DNA of 32,492 nt from Chara braunii (Eukaryota > Streptophyta > Charophyceae > Charales > Characeae), in contig BFEA01000012.1 in assembly GCA_003427395.1 (NCBI GenBank), forward strand, positions 3,860,202 to 3,892,693, given 5' to 3'. A program made the translations under genes and the position numbers. This document shows positions 19,079-27,814 of the stretch, one piece after another (the first letter of the stretch is position 1; each line of letters begins with the position of its first letter). Under the pieces are notes generated by a model. The model searched no databases and was not told the DNA's origin. It saw nothing but the letters and a program-made list of their open reading frames with translations.

Positions 19079-19255
19079 TTAAACCACCAGTACCTACCGG
19101 TTGTGCGGCCGAGGGGTCCTCCCCGCGACTTTCGGAAGCGCGCACGCAACGTCGGCCACAGATGAAAAATCTGTGCGGCCGTGAAGCCCCGAAAGCCGCG
19201 GCACATTATCGTGAACGCCCCGCGGCCGCACACTGGTAGGGGTATTGGTGGTTTA
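19079..19255. mobile_element. TTAA-ended TIR element (MITE), family 2, copy 2
   Basis: The left end is TTAAACCACCAGTACCTACC, then GGTTGTGCGGCC. The right end read in reverse is TTAAACCACCAATACCCCTA, then CCAGTGTGCGGCC. It is 177 bp, with a GC-rich foldback interior and TTAA at both extremes. Confidence 0.88.
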
Positions 19256-20160
19256 AGAAGCCAGTCTGCTGCCCCAGCTACACCACTTTCTACTCTCCTC
19301 CGGGCACACCAACCACTGCATCGCAATCGCTGATGCTGTTGCAACACCTTCAAAAAAACGCACAGCAAATGCTGCTGCAGATACTCAGCCTGCCATCTCT
19401 ACAAGAAAGAGCCCATATGACAAAAAGACATCATCAGGCCCAACGAAGTTCCATATCAAACGAGTTCAGAAGAACCCCAGTCAACGAGTACGTCGATCAA
19501 GCTAACTTAGGCAGGGGTGGGGGGTGGTACGTCCTTTTTTCCCTCTGGAAGTAATCAATGCCGCCCTTCAGGCCTTCCCACCAGAAGGGGGAGGACCGTG
19601 TGTGAGTACTCGATTGTATCGTTCTGACTTGCCGGTGGAATAGGAAACAGACTGATGCTCCCCAGAATGGAAAAGGAGCCTGAACCATAAAATTCTGTTT
19701 ATTGAAAAAAAAAAAGAAGAAGAAAGTTCAATAGCAAACAATATTCCACCATTTGGTTAGGCTAAGTGAAGCTATACTTCAAAGTTCGAACTCATCCGGG
19801 GCAGAAGTCGGAGCAGGCCATACTCCTCTCCACTGTCTTGGAACAATGTGTGGCTCTACAATCTCGTGCTTCAAAAAGAAGAGTACGGCAAGGAAAACTA
19901 TTCTTATCGGCTTGAGACTACTACTTTCCAAAACATAGTGGACCTCCTGGAGAAGAAATGGGAGGACAAGATTGCAGCCCAAAAGGCTCACAGAGCTAAC
20001 AAGCTGACATGCCCAAAAGGTGCACAAAGCTGTCTGGAAAACTCCATCTGACCACATGGGTGAACTTTATGCGAAGCTCGTTCCAAAAAGCAGCTGTGTT
20101 GTTTGCAACACGGGATCCAGCGTCGACTGAGACGGCGAACCTAAAAGCAATGCGAAGTTG
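19256..20160. other. No recognised gene
   Basis: A + frame at 19848-20051 (containing FQNIVDLLEKKWEDKIAAQK) has a protein-like helical composition, but no family is recognised. It could be an exon fragment. An A-rich stretch at 19704-19730 is not attached to an identified retroposon. Confidence 0.25.
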
Positions 20161-20161
20161 C

Positions 20162-20260
20162 TTGTTTTTTTTTGTTTTCATTTTTTTTTCCATCCGAGGT
20201 GATAAGAGCATCCTCCTGGCGTGGGCCCTTTTGTTCTGGAGGCTCCATCTATTGGTGTAT
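20162..20260 (-). repeat. LINE family 3' tail, copy D (partial)
   Basis: On the minus strand it reads CACCAATAGATGGAGCC, identical to tails B and C for 16-17 bases, then the hairpin GGAGG...CCTC with loop ATGCTCTTATCA, and then an A-rich tail (T-rich on + at 20162-20190). The upstream GCTCC arm of hairpin 1 is missing, so the copy is truncated or decayed there. Confidence 0.65.
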
Positions 20261-20310
20261 GCAAAGTTGGTTTGTATTTAGAAGATCTTCTATCTCTGGC
20301 AAGCGGTCTG

Positions 20311-20441
20311 TCAAACCACCAGTACTTACTTGGTGGAAACATTTCTAGTCGGATGAATTTGGTCGCTCCTGTAGTGGCCCGTACGTTTCCTAAAATTGTG
20401 GCTCACAAACAGGCACAACTTTAGGAAGTACTGATGGTTGA
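20311..20441. mobile_element. Family-2 TIR element, short copy 3
   Basis: It starts TCAAACCACCAGTACTTAC and ends with the inverse of TTCAACCATCAGTACTTCC, about 131 bp. TTAA is not retained at the ends, which suggests age. Confidence 0.7.
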
Positions 20442-21111
20442 ACCATACTAACAAGAAGAGAAATCTTTCCTCCTCCTACCTAAAGACACAAACATCCCAA
20501 GACACCTTAAGAGTACCAACTCATTTGCAATATTGAAATCTCAAAGCAGACCTTGTAGAACCCCCTACACAAAAGGGTCGGGTATTTCACAAGGGAGAAA
20601 AATCTTCCCTCCTACCTGAAGGGAAACCCCAATAGAGCTCAAAGAGTTTGTCAATCCTCTCTCTCTACATTGGGAAAGAACACAAGAGAAGTCTCGTCCT
20701 CGTCGCTTCGCTATAGGATTACGAACCTGTTTCAGAATGTCCCTGAACCAGTTGCTGCACCTATTTCCAAACCTGCAGCCCAAGCACAGGACTAACACCG
20801 TCCTCATATTCCATACCCACGAGGAAAGACGGAAAAGGATGGGGATGTGAAACTGATCTATTTCCAGTTGTACATCAATCGCATGTAATCAGCGCATTGG
20901 GGAATGTCGATTCCCTGTACTCCATCCCTTCGACTCTCTCTTGGAATGAAGGCAAGAGGATCTGCAGCATACCTGTAGAATGAAGGCCGCAGAGGATCTG
21001 CAGCGTTTGTCACATGTTCACAAGAATCACAACCTGTCGAAGGCATCCCTACCACCTCTGACAAAGGAAGAAGAAATATCACACACTGACTGGACTCGTT
21101 TTTTTTTTTTT
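20442..21111. other. No recognised gene; small duplication
   Basis: A short duplication (AATGAAGGC, then GAGGATCTGCAGC) occurs near 20946 and 20980. The T-run at 21099-21114 abuts the next TIR element. Confidence 0.35.
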
Positions 21112-21290
21112 TTAACCACTAGTACCTCGCCCAGTGTTGGGAAATTAGGGAAAACTGGCAGTTTTCCCAAACTCCTGAAAATTCGGAGGCCGGGCCCGAC
21201 GACGGCTGCCATTGATATATCTCCGAAAAGGTCGGAGGCCCACCNGAGGCCCGCTATTTTCCCACACGGCAAAGGTACTAGTGGTGGCCA
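21112..21290. mobile_element. Family-2 TIR element, copy 4
   Basis: The left end is TTAACCACTAGTACCTCGCC, then CAGTGTTGGGAAA. The right end in reverse is TGGCCACCACTAGTACCTTT, then GCCGTGTGGGAAA. It is about 179 bp with a GC-rich interior (one ambiguous base at 21245). Confidence 0.8.
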
Positions 21291-22440
21291 GTACGCCCGA
21301 GCCTGGAGTCGCCTTACTGCGTGCCATGCATTTCCTAACCGCCAGTCGTGCACTTCTTTTCTTTTTGGCTGGCGCCACCAGCCATTGTGGTCTAGCAGGG
21401 CGAGCCATTGCGGTGGGGACGAGTTGCTGTGACGCCCAACCTCACGCCCAGCGCGACTTCCTGATCAGAGTGGGATGTGGGCTTGGAAGTGCAAAAAGGG
21501 GTGTGCCAAGGATTTTTGGGAAAGTGGGGGTGGAGTCGCATGTCAGAACTGAGATCTCCTGTGGCAGGGTTTTTCGTGGGCACGAATGCAATTCGGCGGA
21601 GAGGGCGGACCGCCTTTGGTCACAAGGCAAATGGTATGCACGGATCGCTCAAGGCCAGGCGAGCCATTGGTTCCGAGGACGGCGATTTGCGGGGAGGTCC
21701 CTTCAGGGTGGGTGGGGTTCCGATGAGTCGGGCCGTCGGGAGTTGCCACGTGGGGCCGATCGTCGCGCGTTCGGGTTAGGCCTCGGGAAGTCCGGGGTCC
21801 TCTGGTCGCCGCGTCGCCGACAATTTCCACAAGGCGTGTTGGGCCAGTATGGAGCTATGGCCTTCCACGGGACGACGCTGAGTTGGTGATACGGAAGGAG
21901 AAGGCGAAAGGGAGGGAAGCTGGTGGAGATAACGACAAAGCCTGGGTGGGTGAAGTAGTGGGTGTGGTCCTNAGTGGAGAAATCAGAGCACCGGGGGTCG
22001 CTAGTGGTGGCGCAGTGAAACTCCCTAGGACACAGTCGGTTCTCGGTGAGGCAAGGGTATATATGTCGGAGGATTTCGTTTACCCAGGGGGTGAAGTAGT
22101 CTGGGCCGTACAGGAACGACTCCGAGCTCTCTGAGCGTGTCATCATGTCCTCGCAGAGCTACAAAATGCCTAAGGGCGGGTCTGTGCCGATTGCGATCAC
22201 CGCGTGCGAGCACATGCAAGCCACGCAAGCCAAGTCGCGCCTACACGTGTTCGTATGGGATGACTGTTCCGTCGCGGATCCTGGATGCCCGCGTCCAATC
22301 AGACGGTGCTTCTGCAATCGATGGTCCTTTTGGGTTTGACGAATCGACGCACGGGGGTGCGTGCAAATGCGCAACTCAGATCGTGTTTACACGCGTCCCC
22401 GCACGGCGTTCACTGGGCCAGACATCCGATTGTCTAATCA
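21291..22440. other. GC- and CpG-rich DNA, no recognised gene
   Basis: Open frames exist in several overlapping phases (21212-21889 +; 22146-21703 -), as expected in GC-rich DNA, with no recognisable domain. A TATATA string at 22058-22063 and CCAATCAGACGG near 22292 are promoter-like. CpG retention suggests low methylation, so this could be an active promoter or CpG-island-like region. Confidence 0.35.
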
Positions 22441-23800
22441 CTCTGTAATTTTTTAGCATGCAAGATGCAACAACCGCAACAGCCCAATCAAGAGACAAGC
22501 AAAAACGACAACAGGATTACCGATCGCGCAAAATTCCTATCCTACTTGCGAGTGCATCGAATGCAACGAACAAAGGCAAAGGCAAGGATCTGATAAAAAG
22601 ATAAGTGACCAGACATGCCATCCATACATCCATTCATTCAGCAACATACACAGTGCATCGCAGATGGAAATCGCGAAGACAAGTGTGGGCAAAAATCCAA
22701 GTCCAGATTCCAAAAAAAACAAAAACGGGCAAATCACCCGGAGCCGAAATCAAAATTTATGTACACGAGACAGGAGGGAGAAAAGATAAAGGAAACAGCA
22801 AATCCACGTCCATCAACCTCAACTCTCTCTCCCTCTCTCTTCTTCTCCGATGCGGACAGTCCGTCGTCGCACACCAACCCACGAAGCCGTCACCCCACTT
22901 AGTCCTCCCGCACCCGTCAAGTTTGCCCGCGCCCACAGTCCGTCGTGACCCGCGTCAACCCCGCGCGTTTGGCACCAGCTCGTCGGGTCACCCGACTCCT
23001 GCTCTACTCACCCCTTACTTCGCTCGTGTGTCGACCCTCTCTGATCGCGCAACCCAAAGCTTCCAACAGCTGGTTAAGAGAGACAACTAATCGCGCAGCC
23101 GGAATTTATATCGTGCATGCATGCGCGGAGAACACGGAATTACCAGGATTTGGAAAGAGGATTAGAGAGGGAGCGCCTGCGTTCTGCATGACTGGGCCAC
23201 GGCGTGGAGGACGTAGCCACTCTCCACGCATCGATCCGATCATGCAGGCCATGGCTAGAAAAACGCAGCAAAAGAAAGAGAAGAAGGGCGGGAAAGACGA
23301 AGCGCAAGAAGAACGATACAGTTATGATGACGCCAACCCAAAATTACAGTTACACACCCGATTAAAGGCGCCGGCTAATCAGAATTCCGTTGCAGCCGCA
23401 TAAAGAAGCGCGCAAGCAAAAAGGCGTCGCGCGGCAAAAGAAAGTCCTAATTACAAAATTCCTAAATTCCTATCTAATGCGAAAAAGCAAAAAGCACAAG
23501 CTCCGGAAAGAAAGTCCGAAATTCCGAGGGTCATCGGGGCTCGACAAAATTCGAAAACGAATTCAAAAAGAACGAAGCAAATTCCCGCGCGATGTCCGCA
23601 CCCAAAAAGTTCCGAAACCGAACCAAAAAGAAATGACGTCAACATTTATTAATCGCGCCAGCCATCCGACCAATCAATCACCCGCCCCGGGACACACCCA
23701 GCTCCGACTCAGCCATCCGAAAAGAATCGACGCAAAAGACGAAGAAGCGAGGGTACAGATGCAATTTCCCATCCATCCCAATCTCCCGTAATTGGCCCAA
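22441..23800. other. CpG-rich promoter-like DNA resembling 61-1340
   Basis: A pyrimidine tract (22828-22850), CCCACAGTCCGTCGTGAC (22936), GGAATTTATATCG (23100), a TGACGTCA near 23634 and CCAATCAATCA near 23669 recall the order of motifs in 61-1340. The frame at 22605-23090 (+) is low complexity. I see no exon I could name. Confidence 0.35.
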
Positions 23801-23889
23801 CCTTCCCAGCTTAGGACCCCTCGTTGCAATCGCGCAGAAAGTCGCGCTCTACAGAAAGTGGTTCGTCACATTGCTTTTTCTGCGGCTGG

Positions 23890-23997
23890 GGCCACGTACT
23901 GGCGGTTTAAAGCACCAGTACCTTCCACCGAACCTTTTTTAGATCCGGTTACCAGCCCTCAATGGGAAGGTACCTTCCACCGAACCTTTTCTAGATC
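23890..23997. mobile_element. Two family-2 ends back to back at one TTAA, plus a direct repeat
   Basis: GCCACGTACTGGCGGTTTAA (an outward right end) and TTAAAGCACCAGTACCTTCC (a left end) share the TTAA at 23907-23910. A 28-bp direct repeat, GTACCTTCCACCGAACC followed by TTTTTTAGATC or TTTTCTAGATC, lies at 23918-23945 and 23970-23997. The far ends of either copy were not found. Confidence 0.6.
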
Positions 23998-24237
23998 AGC
24001 TACCAACCCTAGCACATCTTTACTTTCTCTTTTGCTTGTTAGTTTCTTGCTTTCTCTTTGACGTCCTGAGCACACGGCACAAAGCAGAGGTTGCCTCTCA
24101 AGAATCCTAACCCTTAACGAGTATGGGCTGCAGTGGCAAGGGCCGTGGGCCACCGCGCGCCAGGGCAGGGGTGCTAAAACGTGCAGCTGCAGTCCGATTG
24201 GAATGACTGGCAACCGGGGATGGGTCCGAGGCCAGTT

Positions 24238-24330
24238 TTGAACCACCAGTACCTTTCTCAGTGTTGGGAAAAGTGGGAAAATATCATATACTGCAAACTT
24301 CAGAGGTCCCGAAGAGGCCCAGCAGAAAAG
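24238..24330 (+). mobile_element. Family-2 left-end fragment
   Basis: TTGAACCACCAGTACCTTTC, then TCAGTGTTGGGAAAA, matches the left end at 21112 closely. No right end is seen downstream. Confidence 0.6.
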
Positions 24331-24603
24331 AAAGAAAAACAGAGAAGATTGGGACCCTGCGGGCCCACGGTGAAGAGGCGGGGGGCGAAAACAAAAACTA
24401 CAAATTTTGAATCCAGCAACGTCGGGGAAGGGCCTCACGGAGGTGGAAGTCACACCAGTGCTTTGAGGAATGTATCTGGCCACTATGTGCTGTTGTTATT
24501 GCCCTTTCAAGTTCTTCTGTTTGTTTGCTTTTGCTGCCCTGCCGGTGAGGCAGGGAGGATTCCACGTGGGGCAACAAACTGCCTCACTCACCTCATACTC
24601 ACA

Positions 24604-24714
24604 CTACAGTCTTCCCCCGAATACAACGTACGGTCATTATAGCTGAATTTGGCATATCTTTCGGTCTAAATTCAGCTATAATGACCGTACGTTGTATTCG
24701 GGGGAAGACTGTAG
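24604..24714. mobile_element. Family-1 MITE as a perfect 47-bp hairpin (copy 3)
   Basis: The left arm 24604-24650 begins CTACAGTCTTCCCCCGAATA. It is the exact reverse complement of the right arm 24668-24714, with a 17-nt loop GGCATATCTTTCGGTCT. TA lies inside each outer C/G. The absence of any mismatch implies a very recent insertion or selection for pairing. If transcribed, it would form a long hairpin suited to Dicer-type processing. Confidence 0.95.
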
Positions 24715-24852
24715 GACTGTGGCATCCTGTATTAAACCACAGGGATTTTTTTTTGAACTTCTTCTTCATCGAACAGACGCCCTCACAGAGGGCACAGTCT
24801 CACTAGCACCTCGTAGAATGTATCTGATGGCTATGACGGCGTTAGGGAACAT
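24715..24852. other. No recognised feature
   Basis: Short spacer between the hairpin MITE and the T-rich (minus-strand A-rich) SINE tail. Confidence 0.4.
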
Positions 24853-25132
24853 TCTTTTTTTTACTTTTTCCTTTCTTTCTTTTCTTTTTTTTTTCTTGTT
24901 TCTTCTTTATACACTATGTTCTTCTCTCAAATTCTTTTTCGCCTTTCACTACCTTCCTACCACCACTCCTAAGACTATATAGAGGGGACCCCTGCAAGCA
25001 TAGGGCCTCGCAAACGAGGTAATCCATGTTGCCCCCCGCCCCAACAGCGGTAGTCAGAGATGGGGTGGGGCCGCCGGTGGGGGTCCGGCTAACGCAAAGA
25101 CTGAGCATTTTGCCAGTAGCTGCACCTCCCTT
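24853..25132 (-). mobile_element. SINE family S1, 5'-truncated minus copy
   Basis: Read on the minus strand it is nearly identical to the 3' half of the S1 element at 25240-25740. The shared part runs from AGGGAGG-GCAGCTACTGG to GAGAGAAGAACATAGTGTA and ends in an A-rich tail. About 224 bp form one arm of a large inverted repeat with 25488-25711. It follows the U2-derived sequence and its A-run on the same strand, so U2 and this SINE part may be one chimeric insertion. Confidence 0.85.
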
Positions 25133-25157
25133 TTTTCTTCTTCTTGAGACTCCTTCC

Positions 25158-25173
25158 TTTTTTTTTTTTTTTT
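25158..25173 (-). repeat. A-run after U2-derived sequence (T on +)
   Basis: Sixteen T on the + strand equals poly(A) on the strand of the U2 copy, directly after its presumed 3' end. Confidence 0.8.
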
Positions 25174-25239
25174 GGGTTCAGACGTAACTGCTGTGCATAC
25201 CAGAAAAGAAAATACATTGGGACCCAGGTTCGGAAAAAC
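25174..25239 (-). ncRNA. Putative 3' part of the U2 snRNA retrocopy
   Basis: If the SINE at 25240-25740 and one target duplication are removed, the minus strand runs from the U2 5' part into GTTTTTCC (a possible Sm-site position) and ends with CTGGTAT-GCA...CAG-TTACGTCTG, which loosely recalls U2 stem-loop IV (CTGGTATTGCAGTACC). The combined length is about 176 nt, close to typical U2. Similarity in this part is weak. Confidence 0.4.
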
Positions 25240-25740
25240 TCGGTGCTCAGCTCAGTTGGTTAGGCATGCAAGTGGCATTCAGGAGTTTGTGGGTTCAAGC
25301 CCCATGGCCGCCTGCGGCGCACTTAGTGCCAATGGACTGTGATAGTCCTCTGGATACCCCTGATCGGTATTTGCTGGGTCTATGACCAACACGGGTGTGA
25401 GTGTGAGCGCGAGTGGGTTGTGTGTGGTGTGTGGGAGAGTGTTGGCCATAGCCTCTGCTGCTACTTGATGAGGGGTGGGGGACGATGAGAAAGGGAGGCG
25501 CAGCTACTGGCAAAATGCTCGGTATTTGCGTTAGCCGGACCCCCACCGGTGGCCCCACCCCATTCCTGACTACCGCTGTTGGGGCAGGGGGCAACATGAA
25601 TTACCTCACTTGCGAGGCCCTATGCTTGCAGGGGTCCCCTCTATATAGTCTTAGGAGTAGTGGTAGGAAGGTAGTGAAAGGTGAAAAAAGAATTTGAGAG
25701 AAGAACATAGTGTAGTTAAAAAAAAAAAAAAAAAAAAAAA
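25240..25740 (+). mobile_element. Full-length tRNA-derived SINE (family S1), 501 bp
   Basis: The head is tRNA-like: GCTCAGCTCAGTTGGTTAGG contains an A box, and GGGTTCAAGCCCC is a near-perfect B box, so internal Pol III transcription is plausible. The body ends in 27-28 A. Flanks AGGTTCGGAAAAAC (25226-25239) and AGGTTCAGCGAAAAC (25741-25755) are a likely diverged target-site duplication. At 501 bp it is long for a plant SINE. Its 3' end does not share the LINE tails seen elsewhere. It inserted into a U2-derived sequence on the opposite strand. Confidence 0.88.
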
Positions 25741-25755
25741 AGGTTCAGCGAAAAC

Positions 25756-25865
25756 AGGATCGGAAGTAGTGGTGGTTTAATTGGTCCGATGGACCATGGA
25801 GCAGATCTTGAACTGATCAGAACAGATACTGCACTTGATCTTACCCAAAAGGCCGGAAAAGGTAT
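25756..25865 (-). ncRNA. U2 snRNA-derived sequence, 5' part
   Basis: From 25865 on the minus strand it reads ATACCTTTTCCGGCCTTTTG, GGTAAGATCAAGTGCAGTAT, CTGTTCTGATCAGTTCAAGA, a clear match to U2 from its first base. Stem IIa is kept by pairing (GGTCC-ATC-GGACC), although the bases differ from plant U2. The branch-site-recognition motif GTAGTA is GCAGTA here and the run after CCTTTTGG is GTAAG rather than CTAAG. It is therefore more likely a pseudogene than a working snRNA. No TATA or USE is obvious upstream. It ends at the SINE insertion. Confidence 0.88.
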
Positions 25866-25867
25866 AT

Positions 25868-25963
25868 CTCCATGTTCTAGCAGTAGATTCTTTTTCATTT
25901 TGCACACAGGTCTCTCTCCATGTTCTCGCGGTAGATTCTTCCTTATTTTGCATGCACATTTGG
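25868..25963 (+). repeat. Two-unit tandem repeat, ~49 bp, next to the U2 5' end
   Basis: CTCCATGTTCTAGCAGTAGA, TTCTTTTTCATTTTGCA is followed by CTCCATGTTCTCGCGGTAGA, TTCTTCCTTATTTTGCA. It lies directly upstream of U2 on its strand. Confidence 0.9.
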
Positions 25964-25984
25964 TGAGTGGTGGATGCGCCTGCA

Positions 25985-26055
25985 CAGGCTGGCAAGATCT
26001 TCAACCATACATTGTGGTCTGTCAGGCCAGTAGTCATGCGCTCAAATCCCACTTC
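25985..26055 (+). other. Weak tRNA-like segment (B-box-like)
   Basis: GCGCTCAAATCCCACTTC resembles a B box plus acceptor arm. A CTGGCAAGATCTTCAACCAT string upstream recurs as CTGGCAAGACCTTCGCCCAT near 26227. It could be a SINE head fragment. No cloverleaf can be drawn convincingly. Confidence 0.25.
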
Positions 26056-26059
26056 ATTT

Positions 26060-26230
26060 TTTCCTTTCTATACTTCAACAACTGTTCATTTTCCTCTTTT
26101 CTCTGTTACGCTCTGGACGTGTTTGACGTCAGATGATTCCAGGTGGAGCTGCAATTGCTGTCAACTACATTTAGAGAAGTGCCAGTCGGAGTATGGTCTG
26201 GGTACCCCCAACGCCCCGACGTGGACTGGC
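26060..26230 (-). mobile_element. SINE family S2 remnant (minus), headless copy
   Basis: The minus strand shares ordered blocks with 27430-27540: CTCTAAATG / CCCTAAATG, GACAGC / GACTGC, CCACCTGGA / CCACCAGGA, CTGACGTCAA / CTCAATGACG and CGTCCAGAG, then an A-rich end. Identity is only moderate. Confidence 0.45.
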
Positions 26231-26279
26231 AAGACCTTCGCCCATATGTTGATTTCCTTTTTTCTCCTCCCCCTCTCCC

Positions 26280-27429
26280 GCCCCCCCAACCCACAAGAAA
26301 AAACAAAGGGTCTGTGAGGAATGTGTCCTCAGGGGCCCTTAGACAACATGCATACGTTCTGCCTGTGGGCTCCCAGCAAGCCTCGTGCCCGCCGTAAGTG
26401 AAGGCGGACCTGAATATCCACAGGAGGCCCTTATCTCAGCATTTTCCAATACGGGTCTCAGACAGTTGCTGCCCGACAATTGGTTAAGTACAACCTGAGC
26501 CTCACCCTGGGCTCTTCCAGAAGGAAGCAAACCGCGCCAGGAAGTTGAGCCCAGGGCCTGGGTGGTTGTGCCCTGGGCACACACATTTTGAGGCCGACAC
26601 ATCAGGAAGCAGCCGCAGGCCAACGAGAAAGCAGCATTGTCGACGCATCTGCCCATGGACTAGAGCAAATGCAGCAAACAGTCGGAGGCTGGAAAATACT
26701 GGGTCTGCCCAACTGCAAAGGGCCCAGACCCTCAACTGCCGAAGAAGGGGCCTGGGCGCAGGTACTGGGGCCCGACAGGATGCTACTGGAAACCTCCATG
26801 GCCAGGCCCACACAGTCCAGCAGTGGCTGCCACTTCCATATAGGAAGCAGGGCAGCCAGGGAGAGGTATTCTGGCCAATGCTGGCATTGCGGACACGCAG
26901 CTGCGCTAGCGTGCGAGTGTCTGCTTTGTGCAGCTGCTGTCTGGGGCGCGCACGGGCGCTCCGAGGCAAGGGCGCTGCAGGGCAGCAGGGCGCTAGCGGC
27001 CATAGCCGGGCTGCAGGGGGGGCAGTTGAAGGGCGACAGAGGGGTCTTCGGGAGGAGGTGCAGAAGTGGGTGTCAGGGGGGGATGAGGGGAGACTAGGAT
27101 ACGTACCTGGTGTACGTGGGAGGTTGGCATTGTTGTTGACGACATGTACATTGGTCTTCAGAGTCGAAGTGAGTCTGTTGTGAGAACGTAGATAGGATAG
27201 GTAGGCAAGTAGAGTAGGCTGGGCGCTGGGCGCCAGCCAGAGAGGAGCGACACTGAATACTGCGTTGGTGTGGCCTGAGGGCTTGAACATTGGCTCACGA
27301 GTTCACTGTATGGCTCTCATTTTGATGGAATCTTGGTGCATTTGAGCTCTCTGCTTGTACATGACTATCTGGACATCTGCGTGATTTTGCAATTTGGTTT
27401 TCTGTATATCGCTCTTGCTTATATTCCTT
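26280..27429. other. No recognised gene; GC-rich with competing open frames
   Basis: The longest gap-free open frame is 27290-26502 (-), 262 codons and Ala/Pro/Arg/Leu-rich, but two + frames overlap it almost completely (26545-27183, 26588-27097). Overlapping openness in GC-rich DNA suggests chance. No domain is visible in any frame. Confidence 0.3.
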
Positions 27430-27617
27430 GCAGTTCCTTTTTTTCGCCTTTTTCTCTGGACGTCATTGAGTTCAGACACATCCTGGTGGGATGGTACTTG
27501 CAGTCGGCAGCATTTAGGGGAGTACTAATGTGAGTAGGCTTCTGCTGCCCAAACCAACTGCATAGGCGGGCGACCTCTGTAACTGCAGCACTTGCTCTAA
27601 CCAACTGAGCTACCTAA
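27430..27617 (-). mobile_element. SINE family S2 with tRNA-like head (minus)
   Basis: From 27612 the minus strand reads GGTAGCTCAGTTGGTTAGAG, an excellent tRNA 5' part and A box, then a degenerate anticodon/T-arm region. The body is shared with 26060-26230 and the end is A-rich. It is not a functional tRNA because the B box is lost. Confidence 0.65.
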
Positions 27618-27814
27618 ACAAAAACAAAATCAAACCATGTTCAATTCAAAAAGGTCATTCAAAGATTACTAAGTACAAAGGCACATTTCGGTAATCGTAC
27701 ACCTACTTCACAGACTTTCAGCCATATCCATACGGATTACGAAATGAAATCGATGTTATTGATTTAGAAAAAAACACTTCTATTTTCCTTTTTTTCTGAT
27801 AGGCTGTTTGGCCG

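Noticed and set aside
25240-25311. Functional tRNA gene (plus)
   Set aside because: A and B boxes fit, but the segment continues into a 501-bp body with poly(A) and flanking duplications, which indicates a SINE.
26502-27290. 262-codon minus-strand open frame as a protein gene
   Set aside because: Two + frames are open over almost the same span in GC-rich DNA, the product is Ala/Pro/Arg-rich, and no domain or splice structure is visible.
27540-27617. Functional tRNA gene (minus)
   Set aside because: The A box is excellent but no B box or acceptor pairing follows, and the body is shared with another locus and ends A-rich, so it is a SINE.
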